Origin: Planctomycetota bacterium
GTDB taxonomy: Bacteria > Planctomycetota > Planctomycetia > Planctomycetales > Planctomycetaceae
Assembly (NCBI GenBank): GCA_003669615.1
Contig: QWOO01000244.1
Span: forward strand, 1-50,768
DNA length: 50,768 nt
Direction of reading: 5' to 3'
This document shows, in pieces, positions 18,987-26,995 of the stretch. The notes beneath the pieces were generated by a model, which worked only from the letters and a program-made list of their open reading frames with translations, ran no database searches and was not told the DNA's origin. Both the position numbers and the translations under genes were made by a program. The stretch's first letter is position 1. Every line of letters begins with the position of its first letter.

Positions 18987-19406
18987 GTGAAAGAACTCCG
19001 TACACGATCTAAAGGCCACGAGCGAACTCGCAGCGATCACGCGACCGAGCTGACTCAGGATTACGTGGAAGCCATCGCCGAACTGCAGCTGCGACTTGGT
19101 GAGTGTCGCGTGCGCGATCTTGCCAAACGTTTTGCCGTCAGCCATGTGACTGTGAACCGCGCCGTGGCTCGTATGAAACGCGATGGCTATGTCGATACGG
19201 AACCCTATGCGCCTGTGACACTGACAGAGAAAGGCCGCAATCTCGCAGAGTTCTCTCAGCGTCGACATGAGATTGTTTATCAGTTCCTGCTGACCCTTGG
19301 TGTAAGCCAGCGAACTGCGTCCATTGACAGCGAAGGAATTGAACACCACGTGAGCGATGAAACACTTCGCCTGATGGAAAATTTCGGCAAGACCACTCCA
19401 AACTAA
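18987..19406 (+). CDS. mntR: MntR-like metal-dependent transcriptional regulator (DtxR family)
   Basis: This matches the manganese-responsive MntR regulator: TQDYVEAIAEL, a winged helix around VRDLAKRFAVSHVTVNRAV, ERRH-like SQRRHEIVYQFLLTLGVS and GIEHHVSDETLRLM, which carry the expected metal ligands. MntR represses Mn2+ uptake genes when Mn2+ is bound. Start choice is uncertain: GTG 18987 gives 139 residues, while GTG 18906 would add 27 poorly conserved ones. No mntH or Mn transporter gene lies next to it in this window, so its targets are elsewhere. Confidence 0.8.
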   Translation: MKELRTRSKGHERTRSDHATELTQDYVEAIAELQLRLGECRVRDLAKRFAVSHVTVNRAVARMKRDGYVDTEPYAPVTLTEKGRNLAEFSQRRHEIVYQFLLTLGVSQRTASIDSEGIEHHVSDETLRLMENFGKTTPN

Positions 19407-19872
19407 TGTAGTGACTCACGCTGCTGATGCTGATGCTGTTGATTTAGTCGTAGCGGAATTTATCCGACGTCCAGGTTCTCACGAACTCGGCAACAGGGAA
19501 GAAGCAGTAAGCTCAAAGGCCACGAAATTGAGAACCTCTTAACTCATTCGCCGCACCGGTGTCGCCGCCCCGAAGTGTTCTCAGCACGGTCAATAATTTC
19601 CCAAATACCGCATCCTGTCTTCCGATCGTAACTTGCATCGCACCAGCACTTTGTGAACATTCGTGCGTTTGCCATGATCCGGATTCAAGCGGCCTGCGTT
19701 TAGACATGCATCAACAGGACGTTTCCAGTCGCTGCTGATTCAATTCGCCACAGTTCCGATGATTTTCGGACCCGACGAAAGCTCGGAGTTCCAGGTTTCA
19801 CAAAGAGCCTGTGCGATGTCGACCAGTCGAAATGTAGACATGGAGTTTGCGTTTTTCGGCAAAGGACCAACT
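19407..19872. other. Intergenic region without a convincing gene
   Basis: A 466-base region after the MntR-like gene. A 64-codon frame exists on the - strand at 19513-19707 but I do not recognise it and it lacks a clear ribosome binding site. A CTGCTGATGCTGATGCTGTTGA microrepeat occurs near 19420. The promoter of the next gene should be here. Confidence 0.35.
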
Positions 19873-20340
19873 ATGAACAATTCACCCGGATCATCCACAT
19901 CGGCCCGTGCTGAAGTCCAGCCTCGAAAAACTGACGCTGTGTCGCATGGCAATTCGGGCAATGCAAGCCTGACACCGATCACCTCGGCGCACGCGGTCAT
20001 GTCGGAAGTGCCTGCAGAACCTCGACGAATGCAGCCGCTTCAATTTGCCTGCGGTGTGCTGGTCACGACCGCCGGAATGGGGCTGATTCTTCTGCTCGGC
20101 ATCAAGATGCTTGAAGTAAGCCAGATCGCCGGAGACTTTGCGCTGGGTCTGGTTGCAGTTGGCATTCTGACCGGGGTAACTCTGCTTGGCGGCGGCTTTG
20201 GCCTGATGGCGACGGCTTCTGGTGGATTTGATGAACGTGAGTTCGACCAGCTCATAGAGGCCGGGAACATCTCCGCCGTGGCCCCGAACGAATTTCCTTC
20301 CGCAGCATCGCAGGACGCTCAGCCGAAATCAGCCGCCTGA
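19873..20340 (+). CDS. Small membrane protein with two transmembrane helices
   Basis: A 155-residue protein starting at ATG 19873, which has AAAGGA upstream at good spacing; the frame itself opens at 19759. A polar N-terminal region is followed by two hydrophobic segments, FACGVLVTTAGMGLILLLGI and ALGLVAVGILTGVTLLGGGF, joined by a short loop, and a polar C-terminal tail. I recognise no family. Tandem 19-base repeats follow the stop codon. Confidence 0.5.
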   Translation: MNNSPGSSTSARAEVQPRKTDAVSHGNSGNASLTPITSAHAVMSEVPAEPRRMQPLQFACGVLVTTAGMGLILLLGIKMLEVSQIAGDFALGLVAVGILTGVTLLGGGFGLMATASGGFDEREFDQLIEAGNISAVAPNEFPSAASQDAQPKSAA

Positions 20341-20350
20341 ACTACCAACG

Positions 20351-20398
20351 GGCAAACAGACCGACAACCGGCAAACAGACCGACAACGCGCAAACAAC
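20351..20398. repeat. 19-bp tandem repeat, about 2.5 copies
   Basis: Two near-perfect copies of GGCAAACAGACCGACAAC plus one base (20351-20369 and 20370-20388) and a partial third copy up to 20398 fill the spacer between the small membrane protein stop and the yraN stop. They differ only at the last base of the unit. Likely a replication-slippage product. Confidence 0.8.
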
Positions 20399-20799
20399 TA
20401 ACTGAACAGCTGCCCGCGACCAGTGGGCTCAAATGCGTTCAGATAGTGGCTCAGCTGAGGCTCACCGTTTTCCTCTGGCCAGAGGATCGAAACGATGTCG
20501 AACCGGGCTCGCTGTTCCAGTCGCCCGTGCTTCTTCAGCCACGCCAGTGCCACACGGGTAATCTTAGCCTGCTTACGACGATCAACGGCTTCAAACGGCT
20601 GTCCGTCGTCGGCCGATCTTCGAGTCTTCACTTCGACAAACACAGTGGTCTCGCCATCCTGTGCGATGATGTCCACCTCGCCAAAATCGTTCCGAAACTG
20701 TCTGGCCAGAATTTTGTATCCCAGCTTCTTCAGAAACGCAACGGCTGCTCGCTCCCCGCGATCTCCTAACAGCTTCTGAAGCAACTTCTTCATGGTCAT
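20398..20799 (-). CDS. yraN: YraN family protein (UPF0102)
   Basis: A 133-residue member of the YraN family, which has a restriction-endonuclease-like fold and is often encoded near ribosomal-protein or rnhB genes. The sequence shows GDRGERAAVAFLKKLGYKIL, the conserved RNDFGEVDIIAQDGETTVFVEVKTR with the D-EVK core, and ADDGQPFEAVDRRKQAKI. It lies downstream of rplS beyond the terminator. The cellular role is unclear in this family. Confidence 0.88.
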   Translation of the reverse strand: MTMKKLLQKLLGDRGERAAVAFLKKLGYKILARQFRNDFGEVDIIAQDGETTVFVEVKTRRSADDGQPFEAVDRRKQAKITRVALAWLKKHGRLEQRARFDIVSILWPEENGEPQLSHYLNAFEPTGRGQLFS

Positions 20800-20994
20800 T
20801 CCCCAACGGTTCTAAGAGCAGGCTGGAAGTCGAATTGCCAACTTTCTGTGTGTACTCAGGTGCCTGACAAAACTTTCGCCCGTAGCCGGATGCGTGAAAA
20901 TTCAGACGGGCTTCTGAACTCTCACGAGTCCAGCTGCGGTTTATGGGAGGGGTTGTAAGTTCTATGGTCAGCGGGAGTCTACCGCGCAGCGAAA

Positions 20995-21034
20995 AGGCGA
21001 CAGCCTGAGGAACCCGAAGTCCAGGCTGTCGCCT
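20995..21034 (-). terminator. Rho-independent terminator after rplS
   Basis: A perfect 13-bp stem (20995-21007 with 21022-21034) with a 14-base loop lies 40 bases after the rplS stop. On the - strand it is followed by TTTC, so it probably ends the ffh-rpsP-trmD-rplS transcript before yraN. The short T-run makes it moderately strong. Confidence 0.75.
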
Positions 21035-21073
21035 ATCGTTATTCAGCAGCAGTTTTCAACGACCCTGGCGAAC

Positions 21074-21460
21074 TCAATTCGCGGAGTCGTTGACCTGTGC
21101 TTCCCATGGCTTTGACTTACGTTCTTTAAGGCGTGTGGCCTTGCCGGTTCGCTCACGCAGATAGAAAAGCTTTGCACGACGAACGCGAGCATGACGCTTC
21201 ACTTCGATGTGCGAAATCTTTGGCGAGTTCACTGGGAACTTTCGCTCAACACCTTCGCCCTGCACAATGCGGCGAACGATGAAGGCTTCGCTTGTGCCGG
21301 TGCCGCTGCGGGCAATCACAACACCACTGAAAATCTGGATGCGCTCTTTGGTGCCTTCCAGAATTCGAGTGTGAACATCAACACTATCGCCTACTGAAAA
21401 CTGCAGCGGCTGCTCACGCAGGCTGGACTTTTCAACAGCGAGGATCAAATTGTTTCGCAT
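21074..21460 (-). CDS. rplS: 50S ribosomal protein L19
   Basis: L19 lies at the interface of the ribosomal subunits. The 128-residue protein has FSVGDSVDVHTRILEGTKERIQIFSGVVIA, EAFIVRRI and GVERKFPVNSPKI followed by VRRAKLFYLRERTGKATRLKE, all typical of L19, with a short extra C-terminal tail. An AAAGGA ribosome binding site precedes ATG 21460. It is the last gene of the trmD-rplS pair; a strong hairpin follows the stop. Confidence 0.96.
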   Translation of the reverse strand: MRNNLILAVEKSSLREQPLQFSVGDSVDVHTRILEGTKERIQIFSGVVIARSGTGTSEAFIVRRIVQGEGVERKFPVNSPKISHIEVKRHARVRRAKLFYLRERTGKATRLKERKSKPWEAQVNDSAN

Positions 21461-21478
21461 GACTGGGTTCCTTTCGAC

Positions 21479-22189
21479 CTATTCAAACTGAGCCGCATCA
21501 GACTCGGAAGTTGTCAGCAGATCCCGCCTGCGTTCAGACGTTCTCTGCAGGCTCTGAGCCTTCTGCCACTCTTCAATTTTTCCATGATCACCACTGGTCA
21601 GCACATCCGGGACTGTCATTCCGCGAAACTCACGAGGCCTCGTGAACTGCGGATGCTCCAGCAACCCGGCGTTGCTGAACGAATCATATCGGCTGCTGGT
21701 TTCGTCGCCCAGAACACCCGGAATGAGCCGGATGACCGTATCCACGATCAACATTGCCGGGACTTCTCCACCATTGCAGATGAAGTCGCCCACTGAAATC
21801 TCAGTTGGCTGCAGCCCCTGGCGAATGCGGTCGTCAAAACCTTCATATCGCCCACAAAGCAACAGCAGTCGAGGCTCCTGAGCGAGCTCCTCAACCAGCT
21901 TTTGATCCATCTTTCGCCCCTGAGGGCTCATCATCAACAGTCGACCGGGAGACTCACTTTGTGCCTGCACTGTTTCGACACAGTCGAACACCGGCTGACA
22001 CATCAGCAACATCCCCGGACCACCACCAAACGGCTTATCATCAACCTGCCTGCGCTTTCCGGGAGCGTACTCCCGAAAATTATGCAGCTGAATATCCACC
22101 AGACCGCGTTCAATCGCCAGTTTCAGGTGACCTTGCCCGAGATAACTCTCGAACATCTCCGGAAACAGGGTGAGGATATCAAACCGCAT
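21479..22189 (-). CDS. trmD: tRNA (guanine-N1-)-methyltransferase
   Basis: TrmD methylates G37 of tRNAs with S-adenosylmethionine and prevents +1 frameshifting. From ATG 22189 the protein has 236 residues. It begins MRFDILTLFPEMFESYLGQG and shows DDKPFGGGPGMLLM and the SPOUT-knot segments LLLLCGRYEGFDDRI and EISVGDFICNGGE. Size and order fit the family. The gene sits 18 bases upstream of rplS. An rimM gene, common between rpsP and trmD in many bacteria, is absent. Confidence 0.95.
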   Translation of the reverse strand: MRFDILTLFPEMFESYLGQGHLKLAIERGLVDIQLHNFREYAPGKRRQVDDKPFGGGPGMLLMCQPVFDCVETVQAQSESPGRLLMMSPQGRKMDQKLVEELAQEPRLLLLCGRYEGFDDRIRQGLQPTEISVGDFICNGGEVPAMLIVDTVIRLIPGVLGDETSSRYDSFSNAGLLEHPQFTRPREFRGMTVPDVLTSGDHGKIEEWQKAQSLQRTSERRRDLLTTSESDAAQFE

Positions 22190-22367
22190 AACAGCTGACT
22201 CATACGTTGAAGAGCCCACCTATGGGAGGGCGAAGCTCCTGCTGAGCCGACCGGTTTGAATACCGGCATCTCAAGCACAACAGCTCGGCAGACACAATGT
22301 TCTTCCGAACCGGCAGCAACTTCCTGCCACGCTTCCACAACAGCGGACGGGCAGAAAGCTCTGTTCT
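22190..22367. other. rpsP-trmD spacer with a GC-rich repeat-like segment
   Basis: The 178-base spacer holds GGGAGGGCGAAGCTCCTGCT (about 22225-22244), which looks like a dispersed planctomycete repeat (recalled from spurious GSAGASPS translations), and a CCGG-TTTGAATA-CCGG hairpin near 22250. In many bacteria rimM occupies this position. Confidence 0.4.
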
Positions 22368-22715
22368 TTACTCGGCAGCCGGAGCTTCCGCAGCTTCTTC
22401 TGCAGGAGCAGCCACTTCCTTGACCTTTGGAGCCAGCATCGGAGGAGGCGCAAGAGCCTTTCCGAACTTATTCTGCTTCACCTTGCGGATCAAAGCATTC
22501 ACTTTTTCGCTCGGCTGCGCACCCACAGACATCCAGTAGTCCACTCGCTCAATGTTGAGCTTTACGCGAGCAGCCTTATCCTGAACGGATGGATCGTAGA
22601 AGCCAACTTCTTCGATTGCCTTGCCGTCGCGCTGAACGCGGGAGTCCATCACACAGATGCGGAAGAACGCACGGTGCTTGCGTCCCATCTTCTTCATACG
22701 AATTCGAACAGCCAT
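22368..22715 (-). CDS. rpsP: 30S ribosomal protein S16
   Basis: S16 is an assembly protein of the small subunit. The 115-residue sequence begins MAVRIRMKKMGRKHRAFFR, followed by VMDSRVQRDGKAIEEVGFYDP and RVDYWMSVGAQPSEKVNALI. The last 25 residues form an Ala/Glu/Pro-rich extension beyond the compact S16 fold. An AGGAG site is well placed before ATG 22715. It follows ffh on the same strand by 224 bases. Confidence 0.96.
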   Translation of the reverse strand: MAVRIRMKKMGRKHRAFFRICVMDSRVQRDGKAIEEVGFYDPSVQDKAARVKLNIERVDYWMSVGAQPSEKVNALIRKVKQNKFGKALAPPPMLAPKVKEVAAPAEEAAEAPAAE

Positions 22716-22939
22716 TGCTACTCCTGAACTGACAAAAACAAATCACTCATTGCTTCACAACGCGGTCTGAAATTGTGAATCAATCAGCGTAACAGGTTTC
22801 TCGGCAAAACATCATTCGTTTCACCCGGGCTATCGGCGAGACACACAGGTCGCCAATGGCCCGGACTAAACAATCTCATCACAAACTCCGGCAAAAACTG
22901 CCGGTTCATTTCCATTCACAGAACTGCACAGAAGTGGTC

Positions 22940-24424
22940 CTACTTCTTTCGGTTACGCTTCTTTGCTTTTTGTGCTTCTTTCTTCTGTTTCTTCTTCTTC
23001 TCGCGAGCTTCATTCGGATCCAGTGGTCCGCGAGTACTTCTCATCTTCTTATCCATGAGCTGCGCACCCGGATTCATAAATCCGCCGTCCGCCATGCCCT
23101 TGACCGCCCGCATCCGGTCTCGCAGCCCCAGATTGGACATCCCCTGCATCATTTTGCTCATGGAACCGAAGTCCTTCAGCAGCTTATTCACGTCTGCTGC
23201 CTGAACTCCACTCCCACATGCAATTCGATTTCGACGGCCCCGATCGATGATATCAGGATTCTGACGCTCTTTTGGAGTCATCGAATTGATGATCCCCTCA
23301 ATTCTCGCCATGTCGTCTTCGGGATTCATATCTCCCAGCTGATCAACAACCGCCCCCATGCCCGGGATCATTTTCATGATATCCCGCATGGAACCCAGTT
23401 TTTTGATCTGCCGCATCTGCTTACGGAAGTCTTCGAGGGTAAATTTACCCTGCTGCATCTTCTCCTGCTGACGCAGCATGTCCTCTTCGTCGAATTCCTT
23501 CTGAGCTTTCTCAAAGAGCGAAACAATGTCGCCCATGCCCAGAATTCGACCGGCCATGCGGTCCGGATGGAACTCTTCCAGCTTATCCAGCTGTTCGCCC
23601 ACACCGATAAACTTGATCGGCACGCCAGTGACAGCTTTAACGCTCAAAGCGGCCCCGCCGCGAGTGTCGCCGTCCAGCTTTGTCAGAATCACACCGTCCA
23701 GCTCAAGCGCTTCGTTAAACGCTTTCGCACTGTTGACGGCATCCTGACCGGTCATCGCGTCGCAGACCAGCAGAGCCTGGTCCGGCCCAACACTGTTATC
23801 GATCTGCTGCAGTTCTTTCATCAGAGCCGCATCAACGTGCAATCGGCCGGCGGTGTCGAGAATCACGACCTTCGCACCGACTCGCCTGGCTTCTTTCACC
23901 CCGTTTTTACAGACCTGCACAGGATTGCTGGTCTTCGGGTCTTCCGCATAAACAGGACAGCCAATCTGGCCGCCAATCACTTTCAACTGCTCAATCGCCG
24001 CAGGACGCTGCAAGTCGGCAGCAACCAGAAATGGCGAATGGCCTTCTTCCTTAAGCTTGCGAGCCAGCTTTCCGCAAGTCGTGGTCTTACCAGACCCCTG
24101 CAGACCACACATCATAATAATGGTGACGCCGTCTCGCTTAATCGCCAGCGAATGGTCAACCGGCCCCATCAGATTGATGAGCTGCTGATGCACGATCCCG
24201 ACGATTTGCTCGTCCGGACGCAGCGATTTCAGAACCTTTTCGCCAATCGCCTCTTCGGTGGCCCGCTTCACAAAATCCTGGACGACATCGTACGCGACGT
24301 CAGCTTCCAGCAAGGCCGTTCGGACCTGCTGCATGCCGTCGCGGATGTTGCTTTCCGTGATCTTTCCGGTTCCCCGAAAAGCCGAAAAGGCCTTACCCAG
24401 ACTTTGTGTGATGTTTTCGAACAC
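22940..24424 (-). CDS. ffh: Signal recognition particle protein Ffh
   Basis: The SRP GTPase that binds signal sequences with 4.5S RNA and targets proteins to the membrane. From GTG 24424 it has 494 residues: the N domain starts [18 protein letters not shown]-domain motifs are [39 protein letters not shown] and [15 protein letters not shown]; the M domain has [13 protein letters not shown] and [13 protein letters not shown] Lys-rich tail ends the protein. The frame stays open to 24922, but that stretch crosses a palindromic repeat and has no Ffh similarity, so it is excluded. First gene of the translation cluster. Confidence 0.93.
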   Translation of the reverse strand: MFENITQSLGKAFSAFRGTGKITESNIRDGMQQVRTALLEADVAYDVVQDFVKRATEEAIGEKVLKSLRPDEQIVGIVHQQLINLMGPVDHSLAIKRDGVTIIMMCGLQGSGKTTTCGKLARKLKEEGHSPFLVAADLQRPAAIEQLKVIGGQIGCPVYAEDPKTSNPVQVCKNGVKEARRVGAKVVILDTAGRLHVDAALMKELQQIDNSVGPDQALLVCDAMTGQDAVNSAKAFNEALELDGVILTKLDGDTRGGAALSVKAVTGVPIKFIGVGEQLDKLEEFHPDRMAGRILGMGDIVSLFEKAQKEFDEEDMLRQQEKMQQGKFTLEDFRKQMRQIKKLGSMRDIMKMIPGMGAVVDQLGDMNPEDDMARIEGIINSMTPKERQNPDIIDRGRRNRIACGSGVQAADVNKLLKDFGSMSKMMQGMSNLGLRDRMRAVKGMADGGFMNPGAQLMDKKMRSTRGPLDPNEAREKKKKQKKEAQKAKKRNRKK

Positions 24425-25010
24425 GACGAAGAAACTACTTTTGAGGCGACCAAAGGAGCCATCATCGCCCAGCAAAGGCGACGAACTGACTGACGCAAGT
24501 CCTTGACAGTCAAGGACTTCCACCGCAAACCCACGCAAAACGCGAGCCGCTGTCCGCTCTGCGCGCAGAACGGGCCGGAAAAATCGAAACGCGGATGATA
24601 CCGCCACCCCAACTCGCTGACAAGCCGTTCGTTGGGATTGCCCGCGTTTGGATCGAATTCTGGTGCAGCCGACAGCTCGGCCGCCAGAGACTGCCAATGA
24701 ATCGCACCCCGAAGCCGCAATTTTGACGGTTCGAGCTTCCCAGACAGCGGGGAACAAAGGGGCGAAACAATAGAGACTTATCACAACCCGAAGCGTCAGC
24801 GAGGGATTTTCCGAAACACTGCGGAAAGGCAAAATTGCAACCCCTCGCTGACGCGTCGGGTTGGGATAGTCGCAAACGCGCACCTTCAAAACTGAAGCTT
24901 CGCGTATTGACGAACCATCCACGGCTCAGGCAGCGAAAGGCCCGTGCTGCACCCGCGTCCAGGCCCACACAATCGGCAATATTGTCAACTCCGACAGAAA
25001 CACGCCCCCT
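24425..25010. other. Intergenic region upstream of ffh with palindromic repeat
   Basis: A 586-base region with no recognised gene, although several frames stay open across it because it has few stops. It contains the 22-bp inverted repeat at 24784-24863 and should include the promoter for ffh. The frame of the downstream ATPase-like ORF is also open upstream of its TTG, so the 5' end of that ORF is uncertain. Confidence 0.5.
24784..24863. repeat. Palindromic element 1 (22-bp arms)
   Basis: The arms at 24784-24805 and 24842-24863 are inverted repeats with one mismatch in 22 bases. The core of each arm reads AGCGTCAGCGAGGG or its close variant. The loop is 36 bases. The arm sequence has the same layout as element 2 (37869-37936), with GCGYCAGCGAG shared. 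From memory this type is common in planctomycete intergenic regions. Confidence 0.85.
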
Positions 25011-26777
25011 TTGACTGCTCCGGAGATACGCACGAGCAAGTCGTTGAAAGAACTGGATGTCCGGTTTGAACATCTGAAGCAACAGGGTGACGTCGCGCGG
25101 CTTCTTGATGAAACAAAAGAAGACAAGGCGCTCGCGCCACTTTTTGTTGCCGCCTTGAAATGCCTGACCATCGAACATCGGGATTCTATACCCGGGAATG
25201 TCGACACAATTGTTGAGCAGGATTTTCCGGGTGCCGCAAACTCGCGACCGTTGCATGCACGACTGCGTTTGGTTTTTCATGATGAGAATGGACGAGAAGA
25301 ACACTACTGCGTTCGGGGCATTGAATGGGCGAATGCACGGGCGTATCAGAACCGTCTCACCGCGGCGATAACGCAGTCAGGCATCGACAGAAAGCTGCAG
25401 TTCCGTCGACTGACGATCGCTCGCACTTCTCCGTCTCCCGGGGGAGACAAAACGGCGGAGATCAATCAGAATTTTGTCAATGCCGGCGGACAATTCCATA
25501 AAGCATCAGAGACAGAACTGAGAACGCTTTCAGCGTTGAGTCATCTTCTGTCCGAAAATGATACGCTGCTGGATACATGGCTGCAAAATCGAAAGCCAGT
25601 TTCAACCCTGAAAGAGCTGGTTAACCGACTTGTGCGGGGATCTCTATTCGTCGAAGTGAAGCCTGTTTCGGGCACTGAGGGAACCTCTCGAACGACCGCG
25701 GGCGAAAGCCGCATGGATGACGCGGAGGCGGCTGCCGTTCAGCCGTCCGAACCGCCAGCTTTGTCCAAAGCTGAAGGTCCGGCTCAGCCCGATGATTCCC
25801 TGATACTTCCACCCGCCGTTAACACAAAGGCTCTGCTCCTTCCCCTTGGAACTCGCGTCCAGTCCTTTGGTGATCCTGAACTGATCCAGATTCCGGCTGG
25901 TGTGTTGGCAAAACACACGATCATCATGGGAGGCGCAGGTTCCGGAAAAACAGTAACCGTTCGCAGAATCGTCGAAGAAGCGGCACTTGCTGGCATCCCA
26001 TCGATTGTCATCGATTGCGCTCAGGACATGTCGACATTCGATGAAGCTCGCAAATCGGCCGATCCCCATTGGCGCGCCGGCGATGCGGAACGAGCGAAAC
26101 GATTTGCCGCTGCAACCGATTTCGTTGTCTACACACCCGGTAAGTCTGCTGGACGGCCTCTGACGCTTGAACCCATTCCGGACTTGACCCCATTGAGAGA
26201 GGACGCGGATGAACTCGAGTCGGCTGTGGCGATGGTACACGGCGCTCTTGCTTCTGTGGTTGCGTCCGGCAGATCGCAAAGGGCTCAAAGCAAGCTGGGA
26301 ATCCTCACAAACACTCTGACGTTCTTCGCCAAACACGTGTCGAAAACATCTCTGCCGGCTCTCATTGAACTTTTGAATGAACTCCCGGAGCAGGCACTGT
26401 TGGGCATTGCGAATGAACGAAAGCTGGCCCGGGAAATGGCCGATGCCCTACGCATCGAACTCGTTGGCAATCCGCTGTTAAAAGGATCAGGGACCCCGCG
26501 ATCTTGTTTGGTGATGACAAACCGAACGGCCGCACTCGCATTTCCTCCATCAGCCTGGTCGGTCTTTCACAGGATCTGGTGGGCCATCACAACATTGACA
26601 ACTGTGGGATACGGAGACGTCTATCCGATCACAACAGGCGGTCGCATGTTTACCTTCCTGGTGCTGTTCGCCGGACTTGGAATCGTCTCCGTCCCTGCCG
26701 GCCTTGTCTCAGCCGCACTGCTGCGAGCAAGATCGATGGAGGCCGATGAAAAATCAGGCAACGAACTGCCGAAATGA
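25011..26777 (+). CDS. Chimeric ORF: HerA-like ATPase segment joined to K+ channel pore
   Basis: A 588-residue frame, TTG start, 5' end uncertain. Residues 1-240 are an unassigned domain. Residues about 270-490 resemble a HerA/DUF87-type ATPase, with Walker A GGAGSGKT at 307-314 and LTLEPIPDLTPL. Residues about 516-575 are the pore half of a K+ channel: WWAITTLTTVGYGDVYP carries the selectivity filter TVGYGD (531-536) and is followed by an inner helix, FLVLFAGLGIVSVPAGL. The Walker B/DEAQ half of the ATPase is missing. Residues 493-515 read a HerA-like segment in the wrong frame. This is most likely the product of a deletion that fused two genes, with an additional frame slip; a functional fusion cannot be excluded. 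Confidence 0.7.
   Translation: MTAPEIRTSKSLKELDVRFEHLKQQGDVARLLDETKEDKALAPLFVAALKCLTIEHRDSIPGNVDTIVEQDFPGAANSRPLHARLRLVFHDENGREEHYCVRGIEWANARAYQNRLTAAITQSGIDRKLQFRRLTIARTSPSPGGDKTAEINQNFVNAGGQFHKASETELRTLSALSHLLSENDTLLDTWLQNRKPVSTLKELVNRLVRGSLFVEVKPVSGTEGTSRTTAGESRMDDAEAAAVQPSEPPALSKAEGPAQPDDSLILPPAVNTKALLLPLGTRVQSFGDPELIQIPAGVLAKHTIIMGGAGSGKTVTVRRIVEEAALAGIPSIVIDCAQDMSTFDEARKSADPHWRAGDAERAKRFAAATDFVVYTPGKSAGRPLTLEPIPDLTPLREDADELESAVAMVHGALASVVASGRSQRAQSKLGILTNTLTFFAKHVSKTSLPALIELLNELPEQALLGIANERKLAREMADALRIELVGNPLLKGSGTPRSCLVMTNRTAALAFPPSAWSVFHRIWWAITTLTTVGYGDVYPITTGGRMFTFLVLFAGLGIVSVPAGLVSAALLRARSMEADEKSGNELPK
26492..26578 (+). pseudogene. Out-of-frame HerA-like segment inside the chimera
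   Basis: In the frame beginning at 26492 the sequence reads DPAILFGDDKPNGRTRISSI and continues SLVGLSQDL. This matches, from memory, the DPG.L......RISVIS.IGL segment that follows the central part of HerA-like ATPases. The main ORF reads these bases in a different frame. Homology stops at about 26578, where the channel pore begins. Confidence 0.65.
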
Positions 26778-26995
26778 TCACTCGCTGATGGCCGCACAAT
26801 ATGAACCGGATCCTTTGCTCTCAGGCTGAGAAATTCCAGTACCTCCGTTAGACCGTCAGCCGATGCCTCAAGAGTTTTTTTTCGAGATCCCTGCTGCTAG
26901 AACATGAACAACTGACGGCTCGTCCCAACGAAATGCGACAGCTATATTGCGGATCTTGGAATGCCGGCAACTTTCCAATCTAAAAAGCTCATACA

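Noticed and set aside
19513-19707. 64-codon - strand frame after the MntR-like gene
   Set aside because: No recognised family, no clear ribosome binding site and no supporting context; kept only as a remark in the intergenic entry.
22248-22265. Possible tRNA T-loop (GGTTTGAATACC)
   Set aside because: No acceptor stem, anticodon arm or CCA-like end around it; it is a simple CCGG hairpin.
22856-24493. 545-codon + strand frame opposite ffh
   Set aside because: It lies fully antisense to a clear Ffh gene and has no recognisable domain; it is a by-product of codon use in ffh.
24784-24863. CRISPR repeat
   Set aside because: Two arms are inverted, not direct, and there are no spacers or cas genes.
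24425-24922. N-terminal extension of Ffh
   Set aside because: The frame is open, but it crosses a palindromic repeat and has no Ffh similarity; the N domain begins at GTG 24424.
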